A DNA stretch of 43,273 nucleotides, taken from NCBI RefSeq assembly GCF_900104615.1, contig NZ_LT629939.1, positions 1,178,172 through 1,221,444 of the forward strand, in the 5' to 3' direction. Both the position numbers and the translations under genes were made by a program. Below the pieces are notes generated by a model that was not told where the DNA came from, made no database searches, and was given only the letters and a program-made list of their open reading frames with translations. Origin of the DNA: Merdimmobilis hominis. GTDB taxonomy: Bacteria > Bacillota > Clostridia > Oscillospirales > Ruminococcaceae. Within the stretch, counting starts at the first letter, position 1, and every line of letters starts with the position of its first letter. Shown in pieces: positions 29,411 through 37,608 of the stretch.

Positions 29411-30268
29411 TTATGGCCGAGGCGGATCCTCCCCGTCGGGGGCATCCTCCGAAGGCTGCTCTGCCTCCGGCTCCTCTGGAGCGGGGTCCTCCGCTGCTAG
29501 CTGGAGAGGTTCTGGAGCTTCCACCCCTTGGGCCGCCTGTTCTGCAGCGGCCTTGGCCCGGCGGCGAATCAGCTTCACCCAGAAGTAAAGAAGCAGCACA
29601 CCGGTCGCACCGCAGATGGCCGAAATTCCCGCCAGCCAGTTGAGGTCGATGACCCCCACCCGGTCAAACACCATCCCGGAGGAAAGGCCGGCATCCACCC
29701 CCAACACGGCAATGATCTCCCCGGAGCGGCTGTACACCGGCACATAACTGCTCACCACCTTGACCCCATCCACCGTCTCGGCGATGCCCCCGGCAGTGAT
29801 CCGAGGCTCCTTCTTGGAGAACACCTTGTCAATGGCGGATTTCGCCTTGCCGCTCAGCGGTTTATACTGGGTGGTAGGGCCGTTGTAGTCCACCCCTTCC
29901 CGGGCGTTGTCCCGATAGCCGGAGTCCAAAAGGGTATACAGTTTTCCGCCCACCCCTTTATACAAAAGGTAGACCCGGTTGTATCCATATGCATCTTTTA
30001 CCGAAGTCAAAAGGCCACAGAGGGATTTATAGCTGTCATCCATGCCCGGTTCCCGGGCGAGGCGGCTGATCTCCTCATCGCTGTAATAGGTCATAGCCAG
30101 CGAGAAAGAGGTCATGGAAGAAAGGCTCCTCTCCCCCACCTGGTTGACTGCCTGGGCTTTGCGGGCCAAGGGATAGGTCAGCGACAGGATAAGGCAGAGG
30201 GCCGATAGGGCGGTAAACAGCACCAAAATGCGTTTTAACTGCTTGGAATACAGGATTTTATCGAGCAT
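29411..30268 (-). CDS. Membrane protein with extracellular Cache-like sensor domain and acidic tail
   Basis: The 285-residue protein has a membrane helix (13-35), an external domain (about 40-208) with the Cache-like pattern YNRVYLLYKGVGGKLYTLLD and VVSSYVPVYSRSGEIIAVLG, a second helix (209-234), a basic stop (KLIRRRAK) and a 50-residue Glu/Pro/Ala-rich cytoplasmic tail. It lacks HAMP, kinase, chemotaxis and cyclase domains, so any output would need a partner. The open frame runs 38 codons further up, but AAGGAAGTGG before ATG 30268 and the promoter at 30354-30382 fix the start. Ligand unknown. Confidence 0.82.
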   Translation of the reverse strand: MLDKILYSKQLKRILVLFTALSALCLILSLTYPLARKAQAVNQVGERSLSSMTSFSLAMTYYSDEEISRLAREPGMDDSYKSLCGLLTSVKDAYGYNRVYLLYKGVGGKLYTLLDSGYRDNAREGVDYNGPTTQYKPLSGKAKSAIDKVFSKKEPRITAGGIAETVDGVKVVSSYVPVYSRSGEIIAVLGVDAGLSSGMVFDRVGVIDLNWLAGISAICGATGVLLLYFWVKLIRRRAKAAAEQAAQGVEAPEPLQLAAEDPAPEEPEAEQPSEDAPDGEDPPRP

Positions 30269-30353
30269 AAATCCACTTCCTTTTACAAATTCCCCCACAC
30301 CGGGGCTTTGGTTTCCAAAAGACGGCCTCCACGGCCGGATCTTCTTCGGTTTT

Positions 30354-30382
30354 ATTATACCAAAGCACCTGTGGAAAAACAA
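30354..30382 (-). promoter_or_regulatory. Promoter of the Cache-like sensor gene
   Basis: On the minus strand TTGTTT (30377-30382), a 17-bp spacer and TATAAT (30354-30359). Confidence 0.8.
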
Positions 30383-30431
30383 TCAAAAGCCTTGTTTTCC
30401 TGGGAAATGAATGGAAAAAGGCGAAGCTTCC

Positions 30432-30671
30432 CTATTGCCGGCGGGTGTGCAGATTCCCCCAGGGGACATGGTCAGCTTCCGGATCCCAATCCTCTTCCCT
30501 CTGCCGGGATTCCTCCGCTTGGTATACAGCGCCGCCGGACATCTCCTCCTCTTCCTCATCCCAATAGGGGCGGATCCCTCCGCGGGCGAGGAACCCGTCC
30601 AGCTTCACCATCAGCCAATAGCCGGCCATAACACTGAAAAACAGACACCCCAACAACAGCAATGTCTTCAT
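30432..30671 (-). CDS. Small single-helix membrane protein divergent from kdp
   Basis: The 79-residue protein starts MKTLLLLGCLFFSVMAGYWL, a membrane helix, followed by KLDGFLARGGIRPYW and a cytoplasmic tail rich in glutamate (DEEEEE at 38-43). I do not recognise a characterised family. AAAGGATGTG lies upstream of the ATG; the frame is open earlier but without a site. It is divergent from kdpF with 202 bp between, so shared regulation with the potassium pump is possible (inference only). Confidence 0.72.
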   Translation of the reverse strand: MKTLLLLGCLFFSVMAGYWLMVKLDGFLARGGIRPYWDEEEEEMSGGAVYQAEESRQREEDWDPEADHVPWGNLHTRRQ

Positions 30672-30873
30672 ACAATCACATCCTTTGACTCTATTGTACT
30701 GGATTGCATGTAACGATGGTGTGAGCATTCCCCTCCAAGGCGTTAAAGTCGCATTAAGGCGCACGGCATCCTGTGGGCTTCTTAATTTAACATTTATGCG
30801 GACAGCTTTTGTTCTAACGGCACTCTTATTTCTTTTGCGGTATGATTTGACCGTTGATAAAGGAGGGATTTTG
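30672..30873. promoter_or_regulatory. Divergent control region of the kdp operon
   Basis: These 202 bp separate the small membrane gene from kdpF. They hold GTTAAAGTCGCATTAAGG (about 30741-30758), with TTAA repeated at an 11-bp period as in binding sites of OmpR-family regulators such as KdpE, and a TATGAT at 30841-30846 without a good -35. On the minus strand TACAAT near 30695 may serve the divergent gene. The ydaO c-di-AMP riboswitch core was looked for and not seen. Confidence 0.4.
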
Positions 30874-30960
30874 ATGCAACTCATTCTCTGCGGCATTGGG
30901 ATTTCAACAGTCGCCGTATTGGCCTACCTGGCCTGGACCTTGATGAAGGAGGATCAATAA
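30874..30960 (+). CDS. kdpF: KdpF small subunit
   Basis: The 28-residue single-helix peptide reads MQLILCGIGISTVAVLAYLA and ends WTLMKEDQ. Size, hydrophobicity and position three bases before kdpA identify it as KdpF, which stabilises the KdpFABC complex. AAAGGAGGG lies upstream of the ATG. Confidence 0.85.
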   Translation: MQLILCGIGISTVAVLAYLAWTLMKEDQ

Positions 30961-30963
30961 ACC

Positions 30964-32787
30964 ATGAATGCACTCATCCAATATGCACTGTACCTAATCA
31001 TCCTGGTGGCGCTGGCTATCCCGCTGGGCAGCTATATCGGCAAAGTCATGAACAACGAGCCGGTGTTCCTCTCCAAAATCCTGCGGCCCTGTGAAAAAGG
31101 CTTCTACCGTATTTTGGGCATCCACGAGGATGAAGAGATGGGCTGGAAAAAATACGCTGCTTGTTCCCTTGCGTTTTTCTTTATCAGTCTTTTTGTACTT
31201 ACCCTCATCTTAAAATTCCAAGACCTGCTGCCTTGGAACCCCCAGGGCATGGAGGGGCTGAGCTGGCACCTGGCCTTTAACACCGCCTCCAGCTTCGCCA
31301 CCAATACCAACTGGCAGTCCTATTCCGGGGAGGTCACCCTCTCCAACTTCTCCCAGGCCATGGGCTTGACCGTCCAGAACTTTGTCTCCGCAGGCGCAGG
31401 CATCGCCGTGCTGTTCGCCCTGATCCGCGGTTTCGTGCGCACCAAGGCCAGCGCCATCGGCAACTTTTGGGTGGACTTGACCCGGTCGGTACTGTATGTG
31501 ATGCTCCCCCTGTCTTTGGTGATGTCCATTGCCCTTGTGGGCTTGGGCGTGCCCCAATCCCTGGGCGGCAACATCACCGTGGATTTGTTGGAGCCTCTCG
31601 CTGTAGATGCAGAAGGCAACGTGATCACCGGTGCGGAAATTGACCCAGAGGCCGGCACTGTCACCTTGGACGGCGCTTTGGTAGAGGATGCTCAAATTAT
31701 CACCAAACAGATAGTTCCCCTCTACCCCCAGGCTAGCCAAGTATCCCCCAAACAGCTGGGCACCAACGGCGGCGGCATTCTGGGCAACAACTCCGCCCAT
31801 CCCTTGGAAAACCCCAGCCCCGCCTCCAATCTGCTGGAGATGATTTCCCTTCTGCTAATTCCCGCGGCCCTCTGCTTCACCTTTGGGCGCAATATCAAGG
31901 ATAAACGGCAGGGCATCGCCATCTTCCTTGCCATGTTTATCCTGCTGGTCATCGCACTGGGCGTTATCGGCGCAAGCGAACAGGCGGGCACTCCCCAACT
32001 GGCACAGAACGGCGCGGTTGACATCGCCGCCGGGGAAGGCAACATCGGCGGCAACATGGAGGGCAAGGAGACCCGCTTCGGCATCACCACCTCCTCCACC
32101 TGGGCGGCCTTTACCACCGCTGCATCCAATGGGTCGGTCAACTCGATGCACGACAGCTATACCCCCATCGGCGGCATGATGACCATGCTCCAGATGCAGC
32201 TGGGCGAAGTCATCTTCGGCGGCGTAGGCTGCGGCCTGTACGGCATGATCGGCTTTGCGCTGCTCACCGTCTTCATCGCCGGACTGATGGTGGGGCGCAC
32301 CCCCGAATACCTGGGCAAAAAAATCGGCCCCAAAGAGATGCGGATGGCCGTCCTTGTCTGCCTTGCCACCCCCATCGCCATCCTGGTGGGCAGCGGCATC
32401 GCGACCCTGCTCCCCTCCACCATAGAGAGCCTGAACAACGCCGGAGCCCATGGCTTTTCCGAAGTCCTGTACGCCTATTCTTCCGCTGGCGGCAACAACG
32501 GCTCCGCCTTCGCCGGCATGAACTGCAACACCCCCTTTCTCAACTGTAGCTTAGGGCTGGTGATGATCTTCGCCCGGCTTGTGCCCATGGTGGCAACCCT
32601 TGCAATCGCGGGCAGTATGGCCCAAAAGAAGAAGGTTGCCGCCAGCGCCGGCACCCTGTCCACCTGCAACCCCATGTTTGTATTTCTTCTCATCCTGATC
32701 GTGCTGATTGTCGGCGCATTGAGCTTCTTCCCAGCTTTGTCCCTGGGGCCCATCGCCGAGTTCACCCAAATGATCGGGATCGGTTAA
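30964..32787 (+). CDS. kdpA: KdpA, potassium-binding channel subunit of the Kdp ATPase
   Basis: The 607-residue protein has about ten membrane helices and four pore loops with the selectivity-filter regions: NTASSFATNTNWQSY, GTNGGGILGNNSAHPLENP, TTAASNGSVNSMHDSYTP and SAGGNNGSAFAGM. It binds K+ from outside and passes it through an internal tunnel to KdpB. It is about 50 residues longer than the E. coli protein. Much of the extra length is in an external loop (about 193-265) containing the strand-rich DAEGNVITGAEIDPEAG stretch. AAGGAGGATC in the end of kdpF is its ribosome binding site. Confidence 0.96.
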   Translation: MNALIQYALYLIILVALAIPLGSYIGKVMNNEPVFLSKILRPCEKGFYRILGIHEDEEMGWKKYAACSLAFFFISLFVLTLILKFQDLLPWNPQGMEGLSWHLAFNTASSFATNTNWQSYSGEVTLSNFSQAMGLTVQNFVSAGAGIAVLFALIRGFVRTKASAIGNFWVDLTRSVLYVMLPLSLVMSIALVGLGVPQSLGGNITVDLLEPLAVDAEGNVITGAEIDPEAGTVTLDGALVEDAQIITKQIVPLYPQASQVSPKQLGTNGGGILGNNSAHPLENPSPASNLLEMISLLLIPAALCFTFGRNIKDKRQGIAIFLAMFILLVIALGVIGASEQAGTPQLAQNGAVDIAAGEGNIGGNMEGKETRFGITTSSTWAAFTTAASNGSVNSMHDSYTPIGGMMTMLQMQLGEVIFGGVGCGLYGMIGFALLTVFIAGLMVGRTPEYLGKKIGPKEMRMAVLVCLATPIAILVGSGIATLLPSTIESLNNAGAHGFSEVLYAYSSAGGNNGSAFAGMNCNTPFLNCSLGLVMIFARLVPMVATLAIAGSMAQKKKVAASAGTLSTCNPMFVFLLILIVLIVGALSFFPALSLGPIAEFTQMIGIG

Positions 32788-32805
32788 GGGAGGTATAATT
32801 CCACT

Positions 32806-34875
32806 ATGAAAGAGACAAAATCCGGCCGCCGTTCCATGCTGATGCGGGCTTTGAAGGATTCCTTCACCAAGCTTGACCCGCGGGAACAGGTCAAAAACCC
32901 TGTCATGTTCCTTGTATACCTCTCCGCGCTGCTGACCACCGTATTGTTTGCCCTCTCCTTGGGCGGTATCTCCGACGGCATTGTCACCAGCGGGTTTATT
33001 CTGGCCATTGCGGTCATCCTGTGGCTGACCTGCCTCTTCTCCAACTTTGCAGAGGCCATTGCAGAGGGCCGGGGCAAAGCCCAGGCGGATTCCCTGCGGG
33101 CCTCAAAAAAGGATGTATCCGCCCACAAATTGGAGGATGTCCACAACCACAGCACCTTCTTTGACGTCCCTGGCGCCACCCTCAAACGAGGGGATTTGTT
33201 CTTGGTAAACGCCGGGGAGCAGATCGCCGCAGACGGCGAGGTGGTGGACGGGGCCGCCAGTGTGGATGAAAGCGCCATCACCGGCGAATCGGCCCCGGTC
33301 ATCCGGGAGGCGGGCGGCGACCGTTCCGCTGTCACCGGCGGCACCACCGTACTCTCCGACTGGCTGGTAGTCCGGGTGACCCAGGAGGCCGGACAGAGCT
33401 TCCTGGATAAAATGATCGCCATGGTGGAGGGGGCAAACCGGAAAAAGACCCCCAACGAGATCGCCCTGGAAATCCTGCTGGTGGCCCTTTCCATCATCTT
33501 TGTTTTGGTCACCGCATCCCTGTACTCCTATTCCCATTTCTCCGCCGCCTTGGCGGATATCGCCAATCCCACCTCGGTGGTGTGGTTGGTGGCGCTGCTG
33601 ATCTGCCTGGCCCCCACCACCATCGGCGCCCTGCTGTCAGCTATCGGCATCGCCGGCATGAGCCGCCTGAACCAGGCTAACGTACTGGCCATGAGCGGCC
33701 GGGCCATTGAAGCCGCCGGCGATGTGGATGTCCTTCTGCTGGACAAAACCGGCACCATCACCCTGGGCAACCGGCAGGCAACCGCCTTTTTACCGGTGGA
33801 CGGCTGCCCGGAACAGGAACTTGCCGACGCTGCCCAGCTCTCTTCCCTGGCGGACGAGACCCCCGAGGGCCGGTCGGTGGTGGTCCTGGCCAAAGAAAAA
33901 TTTGGCCTGCGGGGCCGGGAACTCTCCGACCAGCACTTGACCTTTGTCCCCTTCACCGCCCAAACCCGGATGAGCGGCGTGGACTACGACGGCGGCGAGA
34001 TCCGCAAAGGCGCGGCTGACGCGGTTCGGGCCTATGTGGAAGGAGCTGGAGGGGTCTACAGCGAGGAATGCCGCAATCTGGTAGACCAGGTGGCCCGCCA
34101 AGGCGGAACCCCCCTGGTAGTGGCCAAAAATCACAAGATCCTAGGGGTCATCCACTTAAAGGACATCGTCAAGGACGGTGTGAAAGAAAAATTCGCCGAC
34201 CTGCGGCGGATGGGCATCCGCACCATTATGATCACCGGCGACAACCCGGTGACCGCCGCCGCCATCGCCGCGGAGGCGGGGGTGGACGACTTTCTGGCAG
34301 AGGCCACCCCTGAGGCCAAGCTGGACATGATCCGCCAGTACCAGGCCCAAGGCCATTTGGTAGCCATGACTGGTGACGGCACCAACGACGCCCCCGCTTT
34401 GGCCCAGGCCGATGTGGCCGTGGCTATGAACTCCGGCACCCAGGCGGCTAAAGAGGCGGGCAACATGGTTGATTTGGACTCCTCCCCCACCAAGCTAATC
34501 GACATCGTGCGGATCGGCAAACAGCTGCTGATGACCCGCGGGAGCCTGACCACCTTCTCCATCGCCAACGACATCGCCAAGTACTTCGCCATTATTCCGG
34601 CTATTTTCATGAGCCTGTATCCCGGCCTTGCCGCCTTGAACATCATGGGGCTGCAAAGCCCGTCCAGCGCCATCCTCTCCGCGCTGATTTACAACGCGCT
34701 GATCATTGTTGCGCTGATTCCCCTGGCCCTGAAAGGGGTGGCCTATCAGGAGGTCCCTGCCGGGAAACTCCTGCGCCACAACCTGCTGGTCTACGGTGTG
34801 GGGGGCATCCTAGTCCCCTTTGCCGCCATTAAACTCATCGACTGTATCGTCGCCCCCTTACTGGGGGTGCTGTAA
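32806..34875 (+). CDS. kdpB: KdpB, catalytic P-type ATPase subunit
   Basis: The 689-residue P-type ATPase has TGES (159-162) in the actuator, the phosphorylation motif DKTGT starting at D313, the nucleotide loop near FTAQTRMSG, and the hinge [12 protein letters not shown]. It hydrolyses ATP to drive potassium import through KdpA at very low external K+. TGES contains the serine that KdpB uses for inhibitory phosphorylation in E. coli (S162). GGGAGG lies upstream of the ATG, 18 bp after kdpA. Confidence 0.97.
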   Translation: MKETKSGRRSMLMRALKDSFTKLDPREQVKNPVMFLVYLSALLTTVLFALSLGGISDGIVTSGFILAIAVILWLTCLFSNFAEAIAEGRGKAQADSLRASKKDVSAHKLEDVHNHSTFFDVPGATLKRGDLFLVNAGEQIAADGEVVDGAASVDESAITGESAPVIREAGGDRSAVTGGTTVLSDWLVVRVTQEAGQSFLDKMIAMVEGANRKKTPNEIALEILLVALSIIFVLVTASLYSYSHFSAALADIANPTSVVWLVALLICLAPTTIGALLSAIGIAGMSRLNQANVLAMSGRAIEAAGDVDVLLLDKTGTITLGNRQATAFLPVDGCPEQELADAAQLSSLADETPEGRSVVVLAKEKFGLRGRELSDQHLTFVPFTAQTRMSGVDYDGGEIRKGAADAVRAYVEGAGGVYSEECRNLVDQVARQGGTPLVVAKNHKILGVIHLKDIVKDGVKEKFADLRRMGIRTIMITGDNPVTAAAIAAEAGVDDFLAEATPEAKLDMIRQYQAQGHLVAMTGDGTNDAPALAQADVAVAMNSGTQAAKEAGNMVDLDSSPTKLIDIVRIGKQLLMTRGSLTTFSIANDIAKYFAIIPAIFMSLYPGLAALNIMGLQSPSSAILSALIYNALIIVALIPLALKGVAYQEVPAGKLLRHNLLVYGVGGILVPFAAIKLIDCIVAPLLGVL

Positions 34876-34892
34876 AGAAAGGGGTTGTTCCT

Positions 34893-35117
34893 ATGTACTC
34901 CAACGGTTGCGCTTTGCCCCTGGAATGTCCCAGACGGGGATGGTTCCGCACCTGCAGAGAGCGGGGGATCTTCTTGGTGAATCGGGGGCTGGACGTTTGC
35001 CCTTATATCACCTTGCCCGCCCTGCTCCTCTTGCTGGGCTCCGGCACCGTAGCCGCCCTCACCGCAGCTGCCATGGTGCTAGTATATCCTCTCACCGTGA
35101 TTGCCGCCCTGCTGTAA
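34893..35117 (+). CDS. Small membrane ORF between kdpB and kdpC
   Basis: The 74-residue ORF starts 17 bp after kdpB with AAAGAAAGGGG upstream of the ATG. The N-terminal half is polar with four cysteines (C6, C12, C21, C36) and basic clusters (CPRRGWFRTCRERG). The C-terminal half (about 39-74) is strongly hydrophobic and could make one or two membrane helices (ITLPALLLLLGSG; AAAMVLVYPLTVIAALL). Position inside kdpFABC suggests a Kdp accessory subunit or regulator. I do not recognise a family, and a short non-functional ORF remains possible because 91 bp separate its stop from kdpC. Confidence 0.6.
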   Translation: MYSNGCALPLECPRRGWFRTCRERGIFLVNRGLDVCPYITLPALLLLLGSGTVAALTAAAMVLVYPLTVIAALL

Positions 35118-35208
35118 CCGACGGGTACAAGCTCCCCTTCCACCCATTCACCCAACCAGTGTGCCGGCCCTCTTTCCCACGGCCGGCCCCAAAGGAGGTT
35201 CTTTCCCT

Positions 35209-35811
35209 ATGAAACAAATCCTGATTCGCGCCACCGGTATGCTGGCCGCCATGAGTGTTGTCTGCGGCCTCGCCTACACGCTGCTTGTCACCGGCATTGG
35301 CCAGGTATTCTTTCCGTGGCAGGCAAATGGCAGCATCCTTGAAATCGACGGCAAAACCTACGGCTCCCAGCTGCTGGGCCAGCCGTTTGCCGATGAAGGC
35401 CACCTGTGGGGCCGGATTATGACAGTGGACACCAGCTCTTTTACCGATGAGGACGGCCAGCCGGTGATGTATGCCTGGGCTTCCAACAAGAGCCCCGCCG
35501 GGGAAGAGATGGAGGAACTGGTCGCTCAGCGGGTAGAAGCCCTGCGGGCATCCAACCCAGCCATGGCGGACCAGCCCATCCCGGTGGATCTGGTCACCTG
35601 CTCCGGCAGCGGCCTGGACCCGGAGATTTCCCCTGCCGCCGCCGCTTACCAAGTGCCCCGCATCGCGGCGGCGCGGGGGATTTCGGAAGAAGAGGTACAG
35701 AAGATCATTGACCAGTACACCACCGGCCGCTTCCTGGGGATTTTCGGGGAACCCCGGGTCAATGTCCTTCAGGTCAACCTGGCTCTAGACGGCATCCTGA
35801 AGGAGGGGTAA
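35209..35811 (+). CDS. kdpC: KdpC subunit of the Kdp ATPase
   Basis: The 200-residue protein has one N-terminal membrane helix (MKQILIRATGMLAAMSVVCG and following) and an external domain with LLGQPFADEGHLWGR, SGSGLDPEISPAAAAYQVPR and a C-terminal FGEPRVNVLQVNLAL. KdpC acts as a catalytic chaperone that raises ATP affinity of KdpB. The frame opens 36 codons earlier, but AAAGGAGG before ATG 35209 and the family N-terminus decide the start. Confidence 0.96.
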   Translation: MKQILIRATGMLAAMSVVCGLAYTLLVTGIGQVFFPWQANGSILEIDGKTYGSQLLGQPFADEGHLWGRIMTVDTSSFTDEDGQPVMYAWASNKSPAGEEMEELVAQRVEALRASNPAMADQPIPVDLVTCSGSGLDPEISPAAAAYQVPRIAAARGISEEEVQKIIDQYTTGRFLGIFGEPRVNVLQVNLALDGILKEG

Positions 35812-35813
35812 CC

Positions 35814-36689
35814 ATGTTGTACCCCTACCGCCTTGCTCTGGAAAAGACCTTCCCACTTTCGCCGTCCCTTGTGGAGGCCTCCCCCACCGACCGGTTGCTC
35901 CGGCTGGTCTGCAGTGTCAGTGATTTGTTCTCCACCCAGCCCTTCCCCTTGTACAAGGACGGGCGGCCCACCCTCCTGCTGCTCTACCGGGATGTGGCCT
36001 ATTCTTGGAAGGACTTGGCGGATTCCTTCGGCGACACCATTGCCGCGGTTTCCGACCACTGGCCGCTGTCCCTCTACGGGACAACCGGCGACCGGGAGAC
36101 TGGCCAACTGACCATCCGGCGGGAGGGGGGCCGGGGGATCATCCGCCTTCATTCGGTGTCTGGCCGGCCCTTTGATTCCATGGAGGGGCTCTGCCTACAG
36201 CTGGAAACAGAATCCGCTGATACCGCAAGTTCCCTTGCCCAGGTGTGCTCCCAACTTTCCCCCCAGGCGCCGCTGGCCGCCCTCTCCCGGAAGCTGGAAC
36301 CTTTCCTCACAGGATGTTCCCTTCTTCCCACCACAGGGAGCGCCTTCTGCTATCTGGCCTGGTCGGAGGCGGAGAAGCCGGCTCTTCTGGGCCTGCTTTC
36401 CGCCGCCCAGAAGGAACAGCTTTGGCAAACGTTTTTAGCCGACGGGGTGCAGCCGTTGGAATTTGACTGGCTGTGGGACGCCTACTGCTCCGGTGAGGCC
36501 CCACACCTCCTGGAGTGGGAGATGGCCCTGCGGGTTGTGCTGGAGGAGCTGGGCTTTTCCATCCAGCGGCAAGAGGGTTTTTTCCAGGTGACAGATGCCC
36601 AAGGACAGATTCTCCGGTTCGACCTGGTCAAGGGCGGCCCGGCGGAAAAAATTTTCTTAAAACTTCTATTTCCCCTGGACTGGAAATAA
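35814..36689 (+). CDS. Unknown cytosolic protein, last gene of the kdp operon
   Basis: The 291-residue protein starts two bases after the kdpC stop, with GAAGGAGGGG overlapping the kdpC end, so translation is coupled to kdpC. It has no signal peptide or membrane helix. It reads as an alpha/beta protein (MLYPYRLALEKTFPLSP, RPTLLLLYRDVAYSWKDLAD, a C-terminal VVLEELGFSIQRQEGFFQV and QILRFDLVKGG). I recognise no domain: it is neither KdpD, KdpE nor a universal stress protein. A role in Kdp assembly or control is inferred from position only. A strong terminator follows. Confidence 0.8.
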   Translation: MLYPYRLALEKTFPLSPSLVEASPTDRLLRLVCSVSDLFSTQPFPLYKDGRPTLLLLYRDVAYSWKDLADSFGDTIAAVSDHWPLSLYGTTGDRETGQLTIRREGGRGIIRLHSVSGRPFDSMEGLCLQLETESADTASSLAQVCSQLSPQAPLAALSRKLEPFLTGCSLLPTTGSAFCYLAWSEAEKPALLGLLSAAQKEQLWQTFLADGVQPLEFDWLWDAYCSGEAPHLLEWEMALRVVLEELGFSIQRQEGFFQVTDAQGQILRFDLVKGGPAEKIFLKLLFPLDWK

Positions 36690-36729
36690 GCTGATCTCAC
36701 ACTCACTTCCCATTTTATCCTGTCTTTTT

Positions 36730-36761
36730 CCCGGGCTTGCACCAAGCCCGGGCTCTTTTTT
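36730..36761 (+). terminator. Terminator of the kdp operon
   Basis: A 10-bp stem CCCGGGCTTG / CAAGCCCGGG with a 3-nt loop, followed by CTCTTTTTT. Confidence 0.95.
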
Positions 36762-36780
36762 GCCCCTTCTTCTTTTTTGT

Positions 36781-36827
36781 ATAAAAACAAGCGTGTACGC
36801 TGGCATACCAGCGTACACGCTTGTTTT
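36781..36827 (-). terminator. Terminator of the GerMN-like lipoprotein gene
   Basis: A perfect 20-bp stem with a CATA loop (36784-36803 with 36808-36827), T-rich on the minus strand exit. It sits about 20 bp from the kdp terminator. Confidence 0.93.
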
Positions 36828-36843
36828 ATCATCCCGAACCCCT

Positions 36844-37410
36844 TTACTCCACCCGCTGTAGGGCCGCCGAACCAGGGTAAGGTTCCTCCAGCGGCAGCTC
36901 GATCCCCCATTCCAGCCAAGAGAGCGGCTCATTCCCCCCAACTGCAAAGTAAACATCCAGGTTGGCTGGGTCCCCCAGCTGGGGATTGATGGTGTTCCAT
37001 TGGAGGGTCCGCTGGATGCTGTCCAGGATGTGGAAAGCCAAATCCTGGGGACCATCCACGGCGTATTCTTCCTTCTGCGGGTCTGGAAACCCAGTGAACA
37101 GGGCGCTCTCCTTGGAAAACAGCACGCTCATCCCGCCTTTGCCACTGGTCACCGGCTCCGCCAAGGCCAGATTCCACCCCGTCTCTTCGGCGATGGCGGC
37201 GATGAGTGCATCTGGGGTAGGTTCCCCCTCAAAGGTGTGGGGGACTTGCTGGAAATCTTCCCCCCTGCCGATGTACAGCGTCCGGATCACCCCTTCCCCG
37301 GAAGGCGCGGCCCCGGATACCTGGGAGGAGGGAGAATCCTCACCCCGGCGCGAACAGCCTCCCAGCACCAAAATCCCCGCCGCCAGCAAAGTGAGCCAAA
37401 ACCGTTTCAT
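36844..37410 (-). CDS. GerMN-like lipoprotein
   Basis: The 188-residue protein has a lipoprotein signal (MKRFWLTLLAAGILVLGGC, lipobox LGGC, C19) and a C-terminal domain with the GerMN-like pattern TPDALIAAIAEETGW, SVLFSKESALFTGF and LAFHILDSIQRTL. GerMN domains occur in the sporulation protein GerM and in envelope lipoproteins, where they are thought to bind other envelope parts. It could act at the spore or cell surface. Transcribed alone from a promoter at 37435-37463, with AAAAGGAGGGG before the ATG. Confidence 0.82.
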   Translation of the reverse strand: MKRFWLTLLAAGILVLGGCSRRGEDSPSSQVSGAAPSGEGVIRTLYIGRGEDFQQVPHTFEGEPTPDALIAAIAEETGWNLALAEPVTSGKGGMSVLFSKESALFTGFPDPQKEEYAVDGPQDLAFHILDSIQRTLQWNTINPQLGDPANLDVYFAVGGNEPLSWLEWGIELPLEEPYPGSAALQRVE

Positions 37411-37434
37411 ATGGATACCCCTCCTTTTGGGGAT

Positions 37435-37463
37435 AGGGTAGCAACAAAACGATCCCCTGTCAA
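37435..37463 (-). promoter_or_regulatory. Promoter of the GerMN-like gene
   Basis: On the minus strand TTGACA (37458-37463), a 17-bp spacer and TACCCT (37435-37440) preceded by TGC (extended -10). Confidence 0.65.
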
Positions 37464-37547
37464 CGGGTAATCTGCCGGATATTCCCGGGGAAGGGAGGCA
37501 ATTCCGACAGAAATTGGCGGGCAGCCCACCAAAATAGGCTTCACCCC

Positions 37548-37578
37548 TTGACTTGGAGCCTACTCCAAGATATAGAAT
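37548..37578 (+). promoter_or_regulatory. MerR-type promoter of the aldo/keto reductase
   Basis: TTGACT (37548-37553) and TAGAAT (37573-37578) are 19 bp apart. The spacer holds the perfect inverted repeat CTTGGAG, CCTA, CTCCAAG (37552-37569). An over-long spacer filled by a palindrome is the classic arrangement for MerR activators, which twist the DNA to realign the boxes. The MerR gene at 38873 is the expected regulator. Confidence 0.88.
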
Positions 37579-37608
37579 AGAGACAATAGGAATAAGGAGG
37601 GCATTTTT

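Noticed and set aside
30672-30873. ydaO-type cyclic-di-AMP riboswitch before kdpF
   Set aside because: The conserved core strings of that riboswitch are not present and the region is only 202 bp including a divergent promoter.
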